A stretch of DNA of 64,000 nucleotides from Diphasiastrum complanatum (GCA_029204225.1 CM055110.1:45966267-46030266), one strand, 5' to 3'. Positions 46,601 through 59,412 are shown, counted from the first letter of the stretch. Numbers and translations are program-made. Notes: generated from the letters alone by a model not told the origin.

Positions 46601-47013
46601 TGAATGCTGATTCCTACATTAATCCACAAACAAGAAATGAAATCTAATCCACAACTAAAAGCAAGAGAGTAAGCAAGAACCTCGTTAATCCACAACACAA
46701 CGTAAATCAAAGCATGCTCATAGAAACTTCACTCAAGAACATTGCCATGAACAAGGAGCTTAACAATCATCAAGAACTCGTGGAAGATCTTCTTTATTTA
46801 CTCAAGAGAACTTGACAATTCATTCAAAGCTCCCTCACAAGAGAGGGGGGCCCTTCAATAAGCAAGAAGACTGCCCATGTGGAGCCCAAGTGGCAATTCC
46901 ACCAAATTAGGAATTACATGTGGAAATTGCCCTTCCACTAAAGGTCACCATCAAAAGGTGGCTACTCTAAATTATGTAAGGGGGGTCTACATTTATTTAC
47001 AAAGCCTAGGACA
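46601..47013 (-). repeat. Gypsy 3' LTR
   Basis: On the minus strand it starts TGTCCTAGGCTTTG after the purine-rich GAAGTGAGGGACC and ends at TGAATGCTG (plus strand 46601). It shares long blocks with 51244-51585, e.g. GAACTCGTGGA and AAGGTCACCATCAAAAGG / GAGGTCACCATCAAAAGG. The integrase frame runs into it. Confidence 0.85.
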
Positions 47014-47935
47014 TACGGTCCCTCACTTCGGAATTTCAATTTTTCAGGGTGCTTCTTTGATGTATAAAGAAGCACTTGGTCACTTAAGTGTAAATCCTTG
47101 TTGTGTAAGTGACGGTCATGCCAGGCCTTTTGACGTCTTTTGTTAACTAGTTGTGCGTGGTAAGATATGAGTATTTTCTCGCATAACTGGGCTAACGTAA
47201 ATAGCTTGGTCTTGACTTGTTGCTCAATTGTAGCTTTCTCACAGAGATCTGTAGAGAAGGCTTCCATGACTCTTAGATAAGGTACTAAGAACTCGACTGG
47301 CATTACCGCCTCTTGACCATACACGAGATGTTATGGGGTAACCCACCCTGTGGCTTTCGTTGGGGTGGTGCGGTAAGCCCAGATAGCTGAGAAGAGTTTT
47401 GTTTCTCAATCAGAACGATCAGTTTCAACTATCTTTGTCAATATCTTACATATCATCTTGTTAGTTGATACGGCCTGGCCATTACATCTAGGATAGTATG
47501 GTGTACTCTTTTGGTGAACTACAAGATAATGGCGTAGCAAATTATCAATGACAACATTTAAAAAGTGCGTGTCGCGATCACTAACTAGCTCAATAAGACA
47601 GCCAAAACGTGTAATAATCTTTTCATAAAGAAAATGTGCTACAATCTTTGTGTTGGCGTCCTTTGTTGCCCGAGCCTCAACCCATTTAGTGGCGTAATTA
47701 GTGGCTATTAGGATATAATGGGCTTGGGTGTGTTTTGTTGCTGGGCTGATTGGTCCAACAAAGTAAATTTTTCATTTATGGAAGGCTTCGTCTTCTATAA
47801 TGGGAGTCAAAGGTGTGAAGTTTGCTTTCGTATTTTTCTTGGCTTGTTGACAGACATCACATGTTTTAATGACAACAAATGTGTCTTTAAGTAATATGGC
47901 CACCACAAGCCTGCTCAAAGGATAATCTTAGTTGT
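47014..47935 (-). pseudogene. Gypsy integrase
   Basis: Reads CDVCQQAKKNTKANFTPLTP, then FHK*KIYFVGPISPATK with a TGA at the usual Trp, SDRDTHFLNVVIDNLL, and PYYPRCNGQAVSTNK. The last normally carries the third catalytic acid (Q-A-E); here it is Val (GTA). VYGQEAVMPVEF and the C-terminal KLKFRSEGPYVL follow. Two catalytic Asp are kept, the Glu is lost. Confidence 0.85.
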
Positions 47936-48131
47936 CGCTTCAGCAGATAAGTAATTGCCGCCAATGCCCTCATGAGCCTGAGATATGATAGGCCATATCT
48001 CAGATTCATAAGTGCATCGTCAGATAATACTGTCAACACCCCTTTTGTAAAGTTGTCCTGCTATGAGTTGAAAGGGCGCTGCTTTAAGCAAAAAATTTCT
48101 TTTTGCAACCGTATTCAGGCCCTCTTTGAGT

Positions 48132-48470
48132 CTAAGTGATCTCCTCAGCCAACAAGGGTGTAGCATCAATCTGAAAAAGACATGCATCAAGAAGATCATC
48201 GTTGACTGGTGCAGTTGCTTTTTCAGCATTAGGGAGTCGGGAAAGGTGATCCACCATGAAATGTTGGGTTCCTTTCCGAACGACTACGCGGAGATTAAAT
48301 TCCTCTAACATCAATAGCCATCGAGTGATACGTCCCGTTTTACATGATTTATTAACAATATATAACAGGGATTTGATGGTCGGTGTAGAAGGCAAAGGTC
48401 TGGCTTAGTAAATAATGTCTTAGTTGTTCAACAACATAGACCATTGCCAATGCTTCTCACTCGGTTGTGG
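48132..48470 (-). pseudogene. Gypsy RNase H fragment
   Basis: EALAMVYVVEQLRHYLLSQ, FAFYTDHQ, then after a frame break ITRWLLMLEEF and MVDHLSRLPN. It lacks the N-terminal catalytic Asp block, because the sequence jumps directly from protease into this domain near 48470. Confidence 0.82.
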
Positions 48471-48791
48471 TTTAGCGGGCTTGACATGGCCACTTGAGTC
48501 AACAGTGACTCGTTTGTCGTGATTGCCAAAGATGATTTTGCTATGCTTCCAATCTTGAACAATGTCTGCCATCTAGAGCCAGGGTGTACCAAGAAGGAGT
48601 TTATAAGTATTTGTATCATCTGGTAAGTCTAAGATGACACAATCGATTACAAATTTGACACCTGCAATGCGAACATTGATATTTGATAAATGACCGGCAG
48701 GGTCTGTAACTCGTTGATCATCCATGTGAAGTTTGTAGCATGGTTGATCGAGGGTATGGAAACCCCATGACTTTGCCAATGACAAAGCCAT
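48471..48791 (-). pseudogene. Gypsy protease C-terminal part
   Basis: Open frame MALSLAKSWGFHTLDQPCYK, then FVIDCVILDLPDDTNTYKLL and LGTPWLQMADIV. The LGTPWL block is the conserved flap-distal motif of these proteases. It is followed within a few codons by RNase H sequence, showing a deletion. Confidence 0.75.
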
Positions 48792-49234
48792 TATATTTAC
48801 GTCTGATAGTCTTTATAGGACAGAGGCAAGGTGATGCTAGTCCCCTTAGCAACACCTATATTCAGCAGATTCATAGGAATCTGAGGAATTTTAGGAATCT
48901 CTTATGTTTTCCGCTAGTCGTCAAGAATAGTAGACAACTGAAAACTATGATGGATATAGCGTTGAAGCTCGGTGAAAGATTTTATCGTGCTATGGAATGA
49001 CATGGTGATTTGAGCTTGTAGGAGGTCAGAAAATACTTCAAGTACCTGTAGGGATTGCTCTTTTTTAGGGATTTGAGTGGATAACAGACTTTCCGTATTT
49101 TCTTCCTCTCACAAAAACTCATCTCTAAATTCATTGTACTACCTTTGTTCCACTTTTGGGTCTGGGTAGTCTTTGGGTAATGTGGAAGCTGTCAGGTGGC
49201 CTCCGTGATGGTCAGCTGATTTAGCAATGTTTTG

Positions 49235-50960
49235 CTATTGTTCTTGGTGTTGGCGTTGTGCTCTAGTGAGAACTTTAGCAGGTTCGGATGATATATGACG
49301 TGCTGGAAGGATTATGTTAGGTTGTTTAGGACAGTCTTTGAAACTGTGTTTGCGAACACAGTCTGGACACTCCGCATGGTATTGGTTCTTTACTTTACAG
49401 TCAACCATGAAGTGGCCAATTTTGCCACAAATAAAACAGCGGTTGCTCATTGGTCATGTGGCAATAGCATAACCATCTTGGATGGCTAGTTGTGCTGGAT
49501 TTTTTGGTGGTGTGGAATACTCATCCCGTTTGCACGACTATGTTGTCGGTTTGATATGGTTGAGAACTAGCAGATGGGAGTGTTGTATCTTGATTATATG
49601 AGTGATCGTAGGAGTTATCTACAAGATGTATTTGTGCAGATTCTCGAGGGTGTCTATGTTTTTGTGCTCCTAAATCAGATTGTCCCCTTGGAGGTGGACC
49701 TAAGAGTGCCAGCTGTTGTTGAGATTCATGTCTAGACTGTCTGGGCAACTCTTGTATATGAACTTGGTTGTTTCGTGGTGGGTAGTGCTGGTGTTGGTTT
49801 TGTAAAACAAATTGTTGTCGAGGAGGTTGATAATTTTTTCGGGTTATAATAGCAATAGAGTGAGGTATGTCCCATAAAGTCACAGATGTCGCATTTGATC
49901 AAGGAAGTATCTGGGACTGGTTGGTAGGATGGGCACTCATTGCCCATGTGTGCACCTCGACAGTGAGGACACCATGTATTCTCTCGTCTACGGTGGATTT
50001 GGCCAGTGTGTAACTGACCCAGCATCGAGCTCTAGATAGACTTAAGAGTGTTTTAAAACTCTTTCGTGAGTTTCTCCATCTGTTGCTAGTGTTGCTGGTT
50101 AAGCAACTCCATTTGTGTTTTCCATAGTTGTTCTCGTGTTTCCTCATTTGGTTGAGCTTCCTGGACAACACGATGTGCTCTCCATTCACGTGGCTCATGG
50201 ACATCTGATCCCTCGTCCTCTTCCCGAATGGCATTTGACATGGCTTGTTTCAATGATGCGTACTCATGTTTGGAGCGAAGTTCACATCTTATCCATCGTG
50301 GGAGTCCAACAAGGAACCAAATGATGAGCATAGATTCGGTTGGTTGTTCTTGTACCTGACTTATCTTTTAAATCTTTTTATGTAGTCACGTACTTTCTCA
50401 TCTTTTGTCATTTTGATGTTACTCAACTTGACAAAAGGACTTTCGATCAAACAAAATGGCTTAGAAAGTTTGATGAAGGCTTCCTTCAAGAGTGATCAGT
50501 CTTGTTTATCATCACGATCAAGGTTAAAAAACCATTCTTGTGTTCGATCGATCATGGTCATCGAGAAGAGATGAACCATGGCTTCTGGTGATCTCTCGCC
50601 ATAGACATTGCATGCGTTCTCAAAGACTTGAAGAAATCTTTGAGGGTCAGCGTTGATGTTGTACTTAGGTAAATCTAACTTGGGAGTATCGTTTTCAGTA
50701 CGCAAAACATTATTTGCAAAAGCTCTCTTTAAGTGAGCTCGTGCATGTGATGATTCGGTAGCATGAAAGTGTGGTCAATTGTATGGAACTTCATTTTGCA
50801 TCGGTTCCCATCTATCAAATGGATTGGTTGATGGCTCATGGATTTGGGACTTCATCTAGAATATCTATTGAATCGAGCCTGTTCAGTAGACGAAGAGACC
50901 ATCTCTAGTGGATAGTCGTCTGTGGAATTCGGATCGTAAGGACGATCCATAGCAAATCTA
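49235..50960 (-). pseudogene. Gypsy gag with several zinc knuckles
   Basis: The capsid part at 50496-50705 reads LDLPKYNINADPQRFLQVFE. Nucleocapsid-like CX2C clusters follow: CPHCRGAHMGNEC and CDICDFMGHTSLYC (49899-50000), then CFICGKIGHFMVDC and CPDCVRKHSFKDC (49330-49445). At least four Cys/His knuckles is more than the usual one or two. Frames are broken repeatedly. Confidence 0.82.
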
Positions 50961-51243
50961 GAGTACCTTAGGATTGGGTAAGTAGGCCTCTTGGACTCTT
51001 TGGTAGCTTCGCTGTTTGTTTTTGTTTTCTGTTTTTTTTTTTTTTTGCCAAAAATATCAGTCAAAGACGAATGATGTGGTGGTGTCCAAATGGCACAGTT
51101 TTTGTTGGTGTAAGGGTTTTGCAATAAACTAGGAAAGAACTGTGGTAATTGACAAACACTGAGATCTAGTCAGAAAATAAAGTTGACTTTGTTATGAAGT
51201 TGACTTGGGTCAGATTGGAAGTTGAAGCTCTCGGTTGAGAGTT

Positions 51244-51585
51244 GATAGAAAAAAGCAAGAAATCAATCCACATTCACAACAAGAAATCAAAACATGTTCA
51301 TAGGAATTTCACTCAAGAAAATGAGGAGCTTCTCAATTGCCAAGAACTCGTGGAGGATCTTCTTTATTCAATTAAGAGAGATGACAATACAAATAAAGCT
51401 CCCTCACAAGAGAGGGGGGCCTTTAAATAAGCAAGAGGGCTTCCCATGTGGAGCCTAAGTGGTAATTCCACTAATTTGAAAATTACAAGTGAAAATAGCC
51501 CTTCCACTAGAGGTCACCATCAAAAGGTGGCTAGGCTCTAAATTATTTAAGGGGGTCTACACTTATCTACATTGCCTAGGAAACA
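51244..51585 (-). repeat. Gypsy 5' LTR
   Basis: On the minus strand it starts TGTTTCCTAGGCAATG and ends near 51244. At 342 bp it is shorter than the 413-bp partner; the missing sequence is at its 3' end. TTACT follows on the plus strand. Confidence 0.8.
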
Positions 51586-51756
51586 TTACTTGCTCCTACA
51601 TGGTCGTTCCTTCTTTGGGATACCCCATGTAGGCTCACATAGAAAACAATTGTCATCCTAGCTAGTAATCCTTGGCTCTCATGCTCGGCTCTCAGCTTCT
51701 TTTGCTCTCCTCCTTCTGGGACCTACTTGGTCATGGGTGAGAGATACTCTGTGTCT

Positions 51757-52657
51757 TCAGCTTGGCTCGGCATCTGGGGATTCTCTGGAATCCGCTAACA
51801 TCTTTTTGCTTGATTTCTTGTAGAATGAGATCTTCATCCTCTTCCAAGATGGTGGAAAGCCTCTTGATGTTGTCATGTCCATCGAACCATTTTTATCAAA
51901 CATGTGTATCTCATCAAAAATCACATCCTTAATGTGGATTTTCAGCATCACTACATCAAAACACCTATATGCCTTTGTATTTCATCATATCCAACCCAAA
52001 CACACTTTATAGACTTTGCATCAATCTTGTTTCACTCTTCCTTGGCACGTGCACATAAGTTTCCTCTTCCTTGGCACGTGCACATAAGCCTTACACCAAA
52101 AAATGTGAAACTTGTCAATCTTTGGCTTCATTCTAGTGAGCACCTCTTTGGGAGTCACATTGGGAACCGCAATGGCAAGACTCCTGCTTTACAAGAAGGT
52201 TGTCATGTTACACGCCTCTGACCATTAGAAGTTTGCCAATCCTCATTTGTTCCATCATTGATCACATGCTTTTCACAAGGGTGCAATTTTCTCTTTCGGT
52301 ATGAGCTTGAGTAAATTGTCTCTTGATTCCATGCTTCTTGCAAAGGGATTCAAAATCACCTGATTTGTACTTGCCCCCTCTATTAGATCTTAGCACTTTG
52401 GTTCATGCATCCAATTGGTTCTCCACCAAAGCCTTGAATTCCTTGAAGCAGGCCAATGCATCTGACTTACTTTTCAAGAAGTGGATCCACGCCCTCCTTG
52501 AGTAATCATCTATGAAGGTTATAAAATAGTAGGCTCCCCCTAATGACTTGTTCTTCATTGGGCTGCAGAGCTCACCAGATTTAGCCTCATCCAGCTTATA
52601 GAGACCACAATTGTTGTCACAAGATCTTCTTGCAACCACCTTGTAGCTGCGATCCAT
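51757..52657 (-). pseudogene. Copia integrase fragment
   Basis: Minus-strand SGELCSPMKNKSLGGAYYF and ITFIDDYSRRAWIHFLKSK (integrase core start) lead to KDVIFDEIHMFDKNG (integrase C-terminus) at about 51880-51920. It has many frame breaks. The matching RT lies beyond the gypsy insertion at 45800-46168. A duplicated TTCCTCTTCCTTGGCACGTGCACATAAG-type segment (about 52025-52090) is internal to it. Confidence 0.8.
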
Positions 52658-52716
52658 GTTGTAAGGGATGCCTCCTCAAGATCCTGCTTACAAGACAAAA
52701 CAATAGAGAACACATT

Positions 52717-53180
52717 GTTGGAGAAACCACCCAACCAAGTAGAAGCAACCAATCAATCTCTAGAGGCTTCACCCCCAAGCCAAGGAATAAGAAGCATGAG
52801 AGTAGAGAGAGATCCTGGCAATGACTCAACCAAATGATGGTGTAGTAGGGCGAGTTTGGCCTCCTTATATAAGCTCTAGAACCCCATGTGCATATAGTAA
52901 TGCAAGGTCCTAGCTCCTTTATACATAGATTCCGCTATACATAGAGTCTATATAAATGAATTCTCTATACATAGATTGCTATTGATAGTCTACACATGCA
53001 TAGAGGGTTCCAAACCTTGTTCTAACTCCAATTAGTGTGTCTGGGCCTCACAAGGTTATTAATTACTTGCAAGTCACATCCAGTATGACATGGCATAACT
53101 AATAAACTTGATTCACTAGAGTACCGTGTATCCAAGTCTAGGACTATATTGAATCCTATGTTCAGGACGTGGACATAACA
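52717..53180 (-). repeat. Gypsy 3' LTR
   Basis: On the minus strand the purine tract AAGGAGAGAAGAA precedes TGTTATGTCCACGTCC. Repeated TATACATAGA motifs (52915-52995) lie inside. The lower end (TGTTGGAGAAACC at 52717) is a guess. Confidence 0.5.
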
Positions 53181-53270
53181 TTCTTCTCTCCTTAATCTAG
53201 TTTTGTCCTCAAACCAGGAAAGAATTACATGAACAATCTGTTTAACTTTCAATATTAACCTAGAAAATCA
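53181..53270 (-). pseudogene. Gypsy pol C-terminal tail
   Basis: Reads KVKQIVHVILSWFEDKTRLR before the polypurine tract. The SWFEDK/LEDK pattern closes many gypsy integrases. The rest of the element is not recognised upstream. Confidence 0.5.
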
Positions 53271-56200
53271 TTATCCTTAGTCTAACTTACATATCAAACA
53301 AGTACTCAGAGTTAAAACCGATTTCAACCCATTTATCTCTACATTGGAGTACAAACTCAGGTTTGGAAAGTACACTAAGCGATAAATTTTCTCATCTGGG
53401 TCTCACTCTCTATTGGTTAGTAACATCACCTTCATGTAAAACACTTACATGAAACACTGAGTGAAGTATTACCTAACTTAGGAGAATAAAGTTAAAGAAC
53501 AATTACAGTCTGAAATCATCCACAAACTCTGGCAATTCATAAAGCTTCCAGGTACAAGTATCCTTAGAATCCACAATCCTAAAATATAATAATTCATTCA
53601 ACTAAATCTCTAGGAGAATCATTAAGATATAAAATGATTAAAACTCAATACTGAGTATCCTAGATACTATCTTGAGTTAAAGGCCCTTGTTTCTACCATC
53701 AAATACAAGAAAATAACAATCATTCATCTTAATAGATTTGTTTGTCCCCTATGATAACATGAGATCTAATCAAAAGGACTGTACTCAAACATCTGCAGAC
53801 CATAAACTGTAGCTAAATAGCATCCACTAAAATAATTAAATTCTCCACAAGTAAAGTAACTTATTTTGTGAAAATTTCTGTGAGATCCATAGGTTCTCAA
53901 ATAACACACTGGAGTAAAGAGATTAAAACATTGATGTGAATGCCTAACTTATTTAATAGATCAAGAATTAATAGTCACTCTTAAGAATCATCACAATTCC
54001 TTATTATCTCCTTTGACAACAATTAAGTATCTATACATGATCCATCAATCACAAATATTTAGATTCTTATAATTCGTCAATCATAATTCACTGGAATCCA
54101 AAATCTTAATCACTCAAGGATACTGAAGTATATGCTTAACATAACTCAGGAAAGTAAGAATCATTCCAAAATCTTTCCCAACAGGAAAATACTGAATTTT
54201 AGGAACATTCTCCAAACCGCATTCTCTGACACAAGTGTTAGATATTTAAGTTCTATATGCCACTGGTAATTAAAGACAGAAAACATATCAAAATGATAGT
54301 GACAATCATCTTCAATCACAAAAAAAACTTTAGATTACTGTCTAGAATCAAATCTAGATACCCAAAGTCCCGCTGAATACAATTCGGTTGTTATTCTCAA
54401 AATCACTATGATCTACTATCCAATTGAGCTCTCTGGGATACAATCACTAATGAGCTAAGTCTACTCCTTAACTAAAGAATACTCTATACCAAGAATATTG
54501 TATATCCAATGCACATAATTTTAATGCATGAATCTTGATGATTCACTAATCATGTGCCTTACAAGCGATATAACTTAAAACAGTCAGTTTCTGGTGAATC
54601 TTTATTACACTGATCGTTCAAACCAATTAACTTCATCTAGGAGTAATCAAGCTAATTGCCAATGATTCATGAATCTCAAATGTATAGGTGCAGAATTCAA
54701 TTATACTAGTATAACACCACATTTAGATCCTTATCCAAATCATTTATAAGTTAACCAATAAATCTTCCAGCAAAAGATCCGTTAACTCTACAAGTATATG
54801 TCTTAACAATACTTGATCATATGTTTATGTTCACCAACTAGGTTAAGTGCACGAAATAATCCTAGTAACTAGGAATACATAGTAGATTCATACAAGATTA
54901 ATTGTACACAAATTTGAATAATCTCATTATGACCATTGTACATAAACACATTCTTATTTGATAGATTTTTCCAAAATCTACATATGTTACTCACATATCT
55001 CACCGAGAATCTTGTAACTCAGCTACTAACAAATGTATATTTCTCATGAGTAAATAACATATTTGGAAAATCTCTGAGACAAATAATATATTCATTCTCA
55101 CCAGTTTACTCTAGTAACATAATTTCTTCCACTCAATCAACCTCTCCATGATTGTAGTACTCAAACTAAGATTAGGTTGATTAACACATATATCTCAGAC
55201 TTAAACTCCGATCAAACTTATTCCTATTCCAATTAAAATGGAATTAGTAACTTTTGACCCTTGACTACTACCTACAGATAATGATTCAAATTTCAAATCT
55301 GTTCTAGTTCCAGATTGTCCACACAATCCCTAGAGAATTTCTCTTATTTAAAAAGCTCCAATTAGTATCTTATTCTGAATGTATCCGAAATTACTTTCAG
55401 AAAAATCTCATTTCTATACCACAGCGGTTTATCTTCCAAAACTATGCAACCACCAACAAATCCTCAGATAGAATTTTATCCCATCACCTCACCCCTCCTT
55501 TATGAAAATATCTAAATCCATGAAAAATCAGTAATAAGTGCATTCCATAAAAGGATTATATTTTCAACCTGAGTGACAATACTATCATTCCTCTGAAATC
55601 CATTTATGCAAAAGAGATACTCTAGATTTAAGAAATCGAAATACGATCACCTTGAAATTTATCTAGATTCCAAGTCTATTCACAAAGTAGTAATTTATAT
55701 GACATAATAGTCTTTCAGAAGAATAATTTCATACTAGAAAGAATCATATAAACCAGTCTGATGTCTAATATTCAATAAAGTACTAAGAAGTAAAGGTAAT
55801 TAAGAAAGCGAAAAATAGATTTGAGGGTTTCCGATTTTGTAAAGAGTGAGATACCACATTGGGATCTAGGTTAAACCTCAAAATTTTCCAAAATACCCCA
55901 CAATTTATCAATGGTTTTTCTTTTTCCCATATCATGACTAGGTACTAAAATACTCCATTGATAATCAGATCTTTACAGTCCTAGAATTTCCTTTCCAAAA
56001 TGACTGATGTCCCATACCACCAGCTCTTCCTTCCAGAAAACTCTTAACTGCCTTATATGATATTCTAGAGATCCACTGACCATCTAGTTGTCCTATAGTC
56101 CATATAGGATATTATCTCTTATTTCCAAAACCTGGAAAATTCATTTATTCGGATGATTGGCATGCTTTTCAAATGGATACAACAAATCCATACCCGACCC

Positions 56201-57640
56201 TATGATTAAACAAAAGAATTAACACGATTCAACAACTAAATGAATTCTATCAAGAAAATTAATATCTAGTATTAAGCAATTATTCCCAAGGATTATGAAA
56301 ATCTTAACTGCGAAATACATTTCCTGATCACACTTACTACCTCTGATGTGCACTCTTATTCCCCCCCTTAGGATTTTCAGTCCCCTGAAAATCTATTTCA
56401 ACTAAAATACAAGGAAGATGTAAAGACATTAATAAATGCTAAAAGTGAATTATTCTAGGAAAAAGTCTGAAACAACTTCATTTTTATCCTGTACTTGGGT
56501 TGAATCACCGATATACAAAAATCACTCACTAGTATGAAAAATAGTACTAGTTTGATCTTTTGCATACAATTCACAATAGGGTTTAACCAGGAAATAAAAT
56601 CAGTTTTTTACTGTTGATTAGTTCCTTTTAATTACAACTTTTCTAATAAAATTGGATTGTTTTTTTTTTATTGATCAGTTTGGCATTACTCCGTCAATAT
56701 TAACAAAAACTATCAAAACCTCATATTATGAAATTACATGAATGAAAATCCTACCAATAGGATTTCAATAACTCCTAAACTGTATTTAACCAAATTTCAC
56801 TATTCGGATAAAGCTTTTTCTCACCACTCATTCTATCTAGCCATTTCATAGTGTTTGACGGTTTTTAAATTCAATTTTGACAAGTATCTTGCACAAACGT
56901 TCACTTGACCCATTTCTAATGATCAGTATCCATTAGACAAGTAACCAACTTGAAATTTTAACCAAATATGAAATTCAATATAAAAGAAAAAAAAATTTCA
57001 ATTTTAACTTCAACCTGAGAGTACCATACTCCAAAAGTTAAATTGACATTACAGTATAAACTGCCGGCAAATTCCATGTACCAGAGTACAATGTTTTTTG
57101 CGGTTCCGTCTGTCAATTTTGAATTATCTATAACTGAAAAATAATTTAGCTTTAGTGAAAACACTGTGACTATCACTAACTGAAAACTCAATGTAGTCAA
57201 TTCACTAATCTAAACTCATTCCATAGATAACGAAATAATAATCCAAATTTTGATTTTATGGAAAAACTAGAATTTTGGCTTATTTTACATGAATCAAAAA
57301 ATTCTGACCAAAATATTGTTAGTACAAAAGGCAATCAAAATCGAAAAATTGAAAAACTATTTGAGTTTTAATGTCACTAAACCAATGTCCAACTGGCATG
57401 CAAAGCACACTACATTAGTCACAAAATGTCATTACAAATTTTTTTACATAAATTTCAGTTTTACGGAATTTGTTAGCCAACATCCCATATTTGTGACCTT
57501 CAAACTTGATGGAAATGAAGCATAAGCCTCCGACCATCAATTTACAGGTCTGATAGCCTATTGGGAAGGTAAAAAGAAATGCTAATTATGCTGTAAAAAT
57601 TTCCAGCATGATCTCCTGATGGATTGGGAGCAATCCATCC
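53271..57640. other. AT-rich, strand-skewed region without genes
   Basis: More than 4 kb with no meaningful ORF. The plus strand is poor in G: two sampled 60-base lines hold 3 G/12 C (54001-54060) and 5 G/13 C (55201-55260). It may be an old gypsy interior upstream of the tail at 53181, but no domain survives. Confidence 0.55.
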
Positions 57641-58680
57641 CCCAAAAGCCACAAAAATAGGCTATTTTTTGGTCTTTTTTTACCTTCTACAAGCCCAGTT
57701 CATGGAATTTTTCGCTCTAACTTGAAGGACAGCTTCAAAAGCCTTTGGTTCAAATCTTTACAACCTCTACATGGTGTTTTACAACCACCTACTATCCATT
57801 TTAGGAAAAAAAAAAAAAAAAGCAAAAATGATGATTTTTGACTATTTTCTAGTTTTTTCTTCACTATAAAGTGGAAATTCATGACATGCAACTATTTCGC
57901 TAGCACATGCAAACCAATTTATAGAATTATAGCCATCTAATGATCTAATTTTTCTGGATTTGTGTTCTTACTATCAATTTTGAGCCAAAAAGCATGAAAA
58001 AACAAGCAATTTTGACCAAAACATAGCCTATAATCATAAATCATGAAAAGAATTAGGACCGCTTAGTTGGCAAGTTGAAAGACAAAATCATTTCCAATTG
58101 CAAAATGGTTTTCGTTGCACACTCCCAACTACATGCTCCCTAAAGGGGCAAAATGACTTTTGGCATCCACTAAGTCCTTTATTCATGGTAATCACTTTGT
58201 TTTCTGGTGCTGTGTGCTTGTAGGTACAGTCTAGGTGGCCTTCATTTGGAGTCTGTAGCCTTTCGTTTTGTCAAAAATGGCTTAAGGAGGTGGAAATAAG
58301 GGCATTTAAACTTTTGAATTGCTTCTTCAAATTTAAGGAACTTCACCTTGCATGAAATTGAACCCACTTCCACTAGCCTTGGGCCCCTTCAAATGTCCTT
58401 TGGCCATTGAATTCGATCCAACGACCATGGAAGGTTCACCTTGGACCTTTAATCCACATTAGATGTAATTTGACGGCCAAGGCCGATTTTGAGTGCTGAG
58501 CTGTGCTCTCCGGCCGCTGGAGACATATATACACTAAGTGCTAGTCCAGGTTCATTGAACACGGCCTCTTTCTCTCTCCTCCCTTGCTTGGAGTCTTGGT
58601 TATGGCTTGTAAAGGGGTTTTTTTTAGCTATGATCGCCCTCACAAGATTCGATTGTTGGTTCGTGAAATGGAAATTATCA
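57641..58680 (-). other. Copia leader and unassigned sequence
   Basis: Downstream (minus strand) of a primer-binding site, but no gag is recognised. A 17-base A run (57809-57825) is present. Confidence 0.4.
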
Positions 58681-58681
58681 A

Positions 58682-58695
58682 CTCTGATACCAATC
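58682..58695 (-). other. Copia primer-binding site
   Basis: Minus-strand ATTGGTATCAGAGT contains the initiator-Met core TGGTATCAGAG, one base inside the LTR end. Confidence 0.75.
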
Positions 58696-58696
58696 T

Positions 58697-59412
58697 GTTG
58701 ATTCGTGAATGAAGATTGTCAGCTGTGACAGATACCAACAGATGAAGACAATAATGAAAGAACAATTATAGTATTAATAGGATCGTGGATTACTTAGAGA
58801 ACGGAGATTGGGATCTGTTCTTTTGTGTTGAATAAGATTATTAGTGTAGGAGTCTTAGACTGCCATGAAGGAGAGATTGCAGAAACAATTAGGCATCTGA
58901 GACAGCTATGCAATCCTCTATTACTGATAAGTTGATATGAAGAGAATGTAGAAATAACTTAGGCGTCAGAGACAGCCATACATTTCTTTGATAATGATGT
59001 TTGCATAAGAGGAATGAGAGTTAGTTTCATTCAACAAGAATGCAAAGATGTAGAACAGTAGCGAATCTTTATAATAATGTTGTAAAACAAAAATCAGACC
59101 ACAATACAATTGCATTGATAAGCGTGTGATCCTACTTACAGATTCAAATCAATTGCTAAAGTTCTGAATATCTCTCTCTCTATATAATCACTAACTCTGA
59201 GGAGTCAGCTACTAGAAGACCCGTTTTGGTCATTTGATCTCTGATGGAGTATCCACATGCGTCTCCGCATGCCTGTCTTCTTCAATCGCCGATTTACTTA
59301 TATAGCAGTTGGAAGATCTTGTATTATTCTATCTTTGCATTTACAAGATTGCTTAACAGCTGATTAACTAACTAATTAGAACAGTTATTATTGGAGCGTA
59401 AAGACGTTGACA
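58697..59412 (-). repeat. Copia 5' LTR
   Basis: On the minus strand it starts TGTCAACGTCTTTACG, has a CTATATAAG box near 59300 and ends CGAATCAACA next to the primer-binding site. A diverged repeat (AGGCATCTGAGACAGCTATG / AGGCGTCAGAGACAGCCATA) occurs near 58895 and 58965. The 3' partner was not found. Confidence 0.65.

Larger units (their letters stand above)
46601..51585 (-). mobile_element. Ty3/gypsy element with LTRs and TTACT target duplication, RT deleted
   Basis: Direct LTRs lie at 46601-47013 and about 51244-51585, with TTACT directly outside both (46596-46600, 51586-51590). Internal minus-strand order is gag, protease, RNase H, integrase; reverse transcriptase is missing. It lies between the integrase and RT of a minus-strand copia element. 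Confidence 0.88.

Noticed and set aside
53022-53252. 76-codon minus-strand ORF as a gene
   Set aside because: Its start is the tail of a gypsy integrase and the rest runs through the polypurine tract into the LTR.
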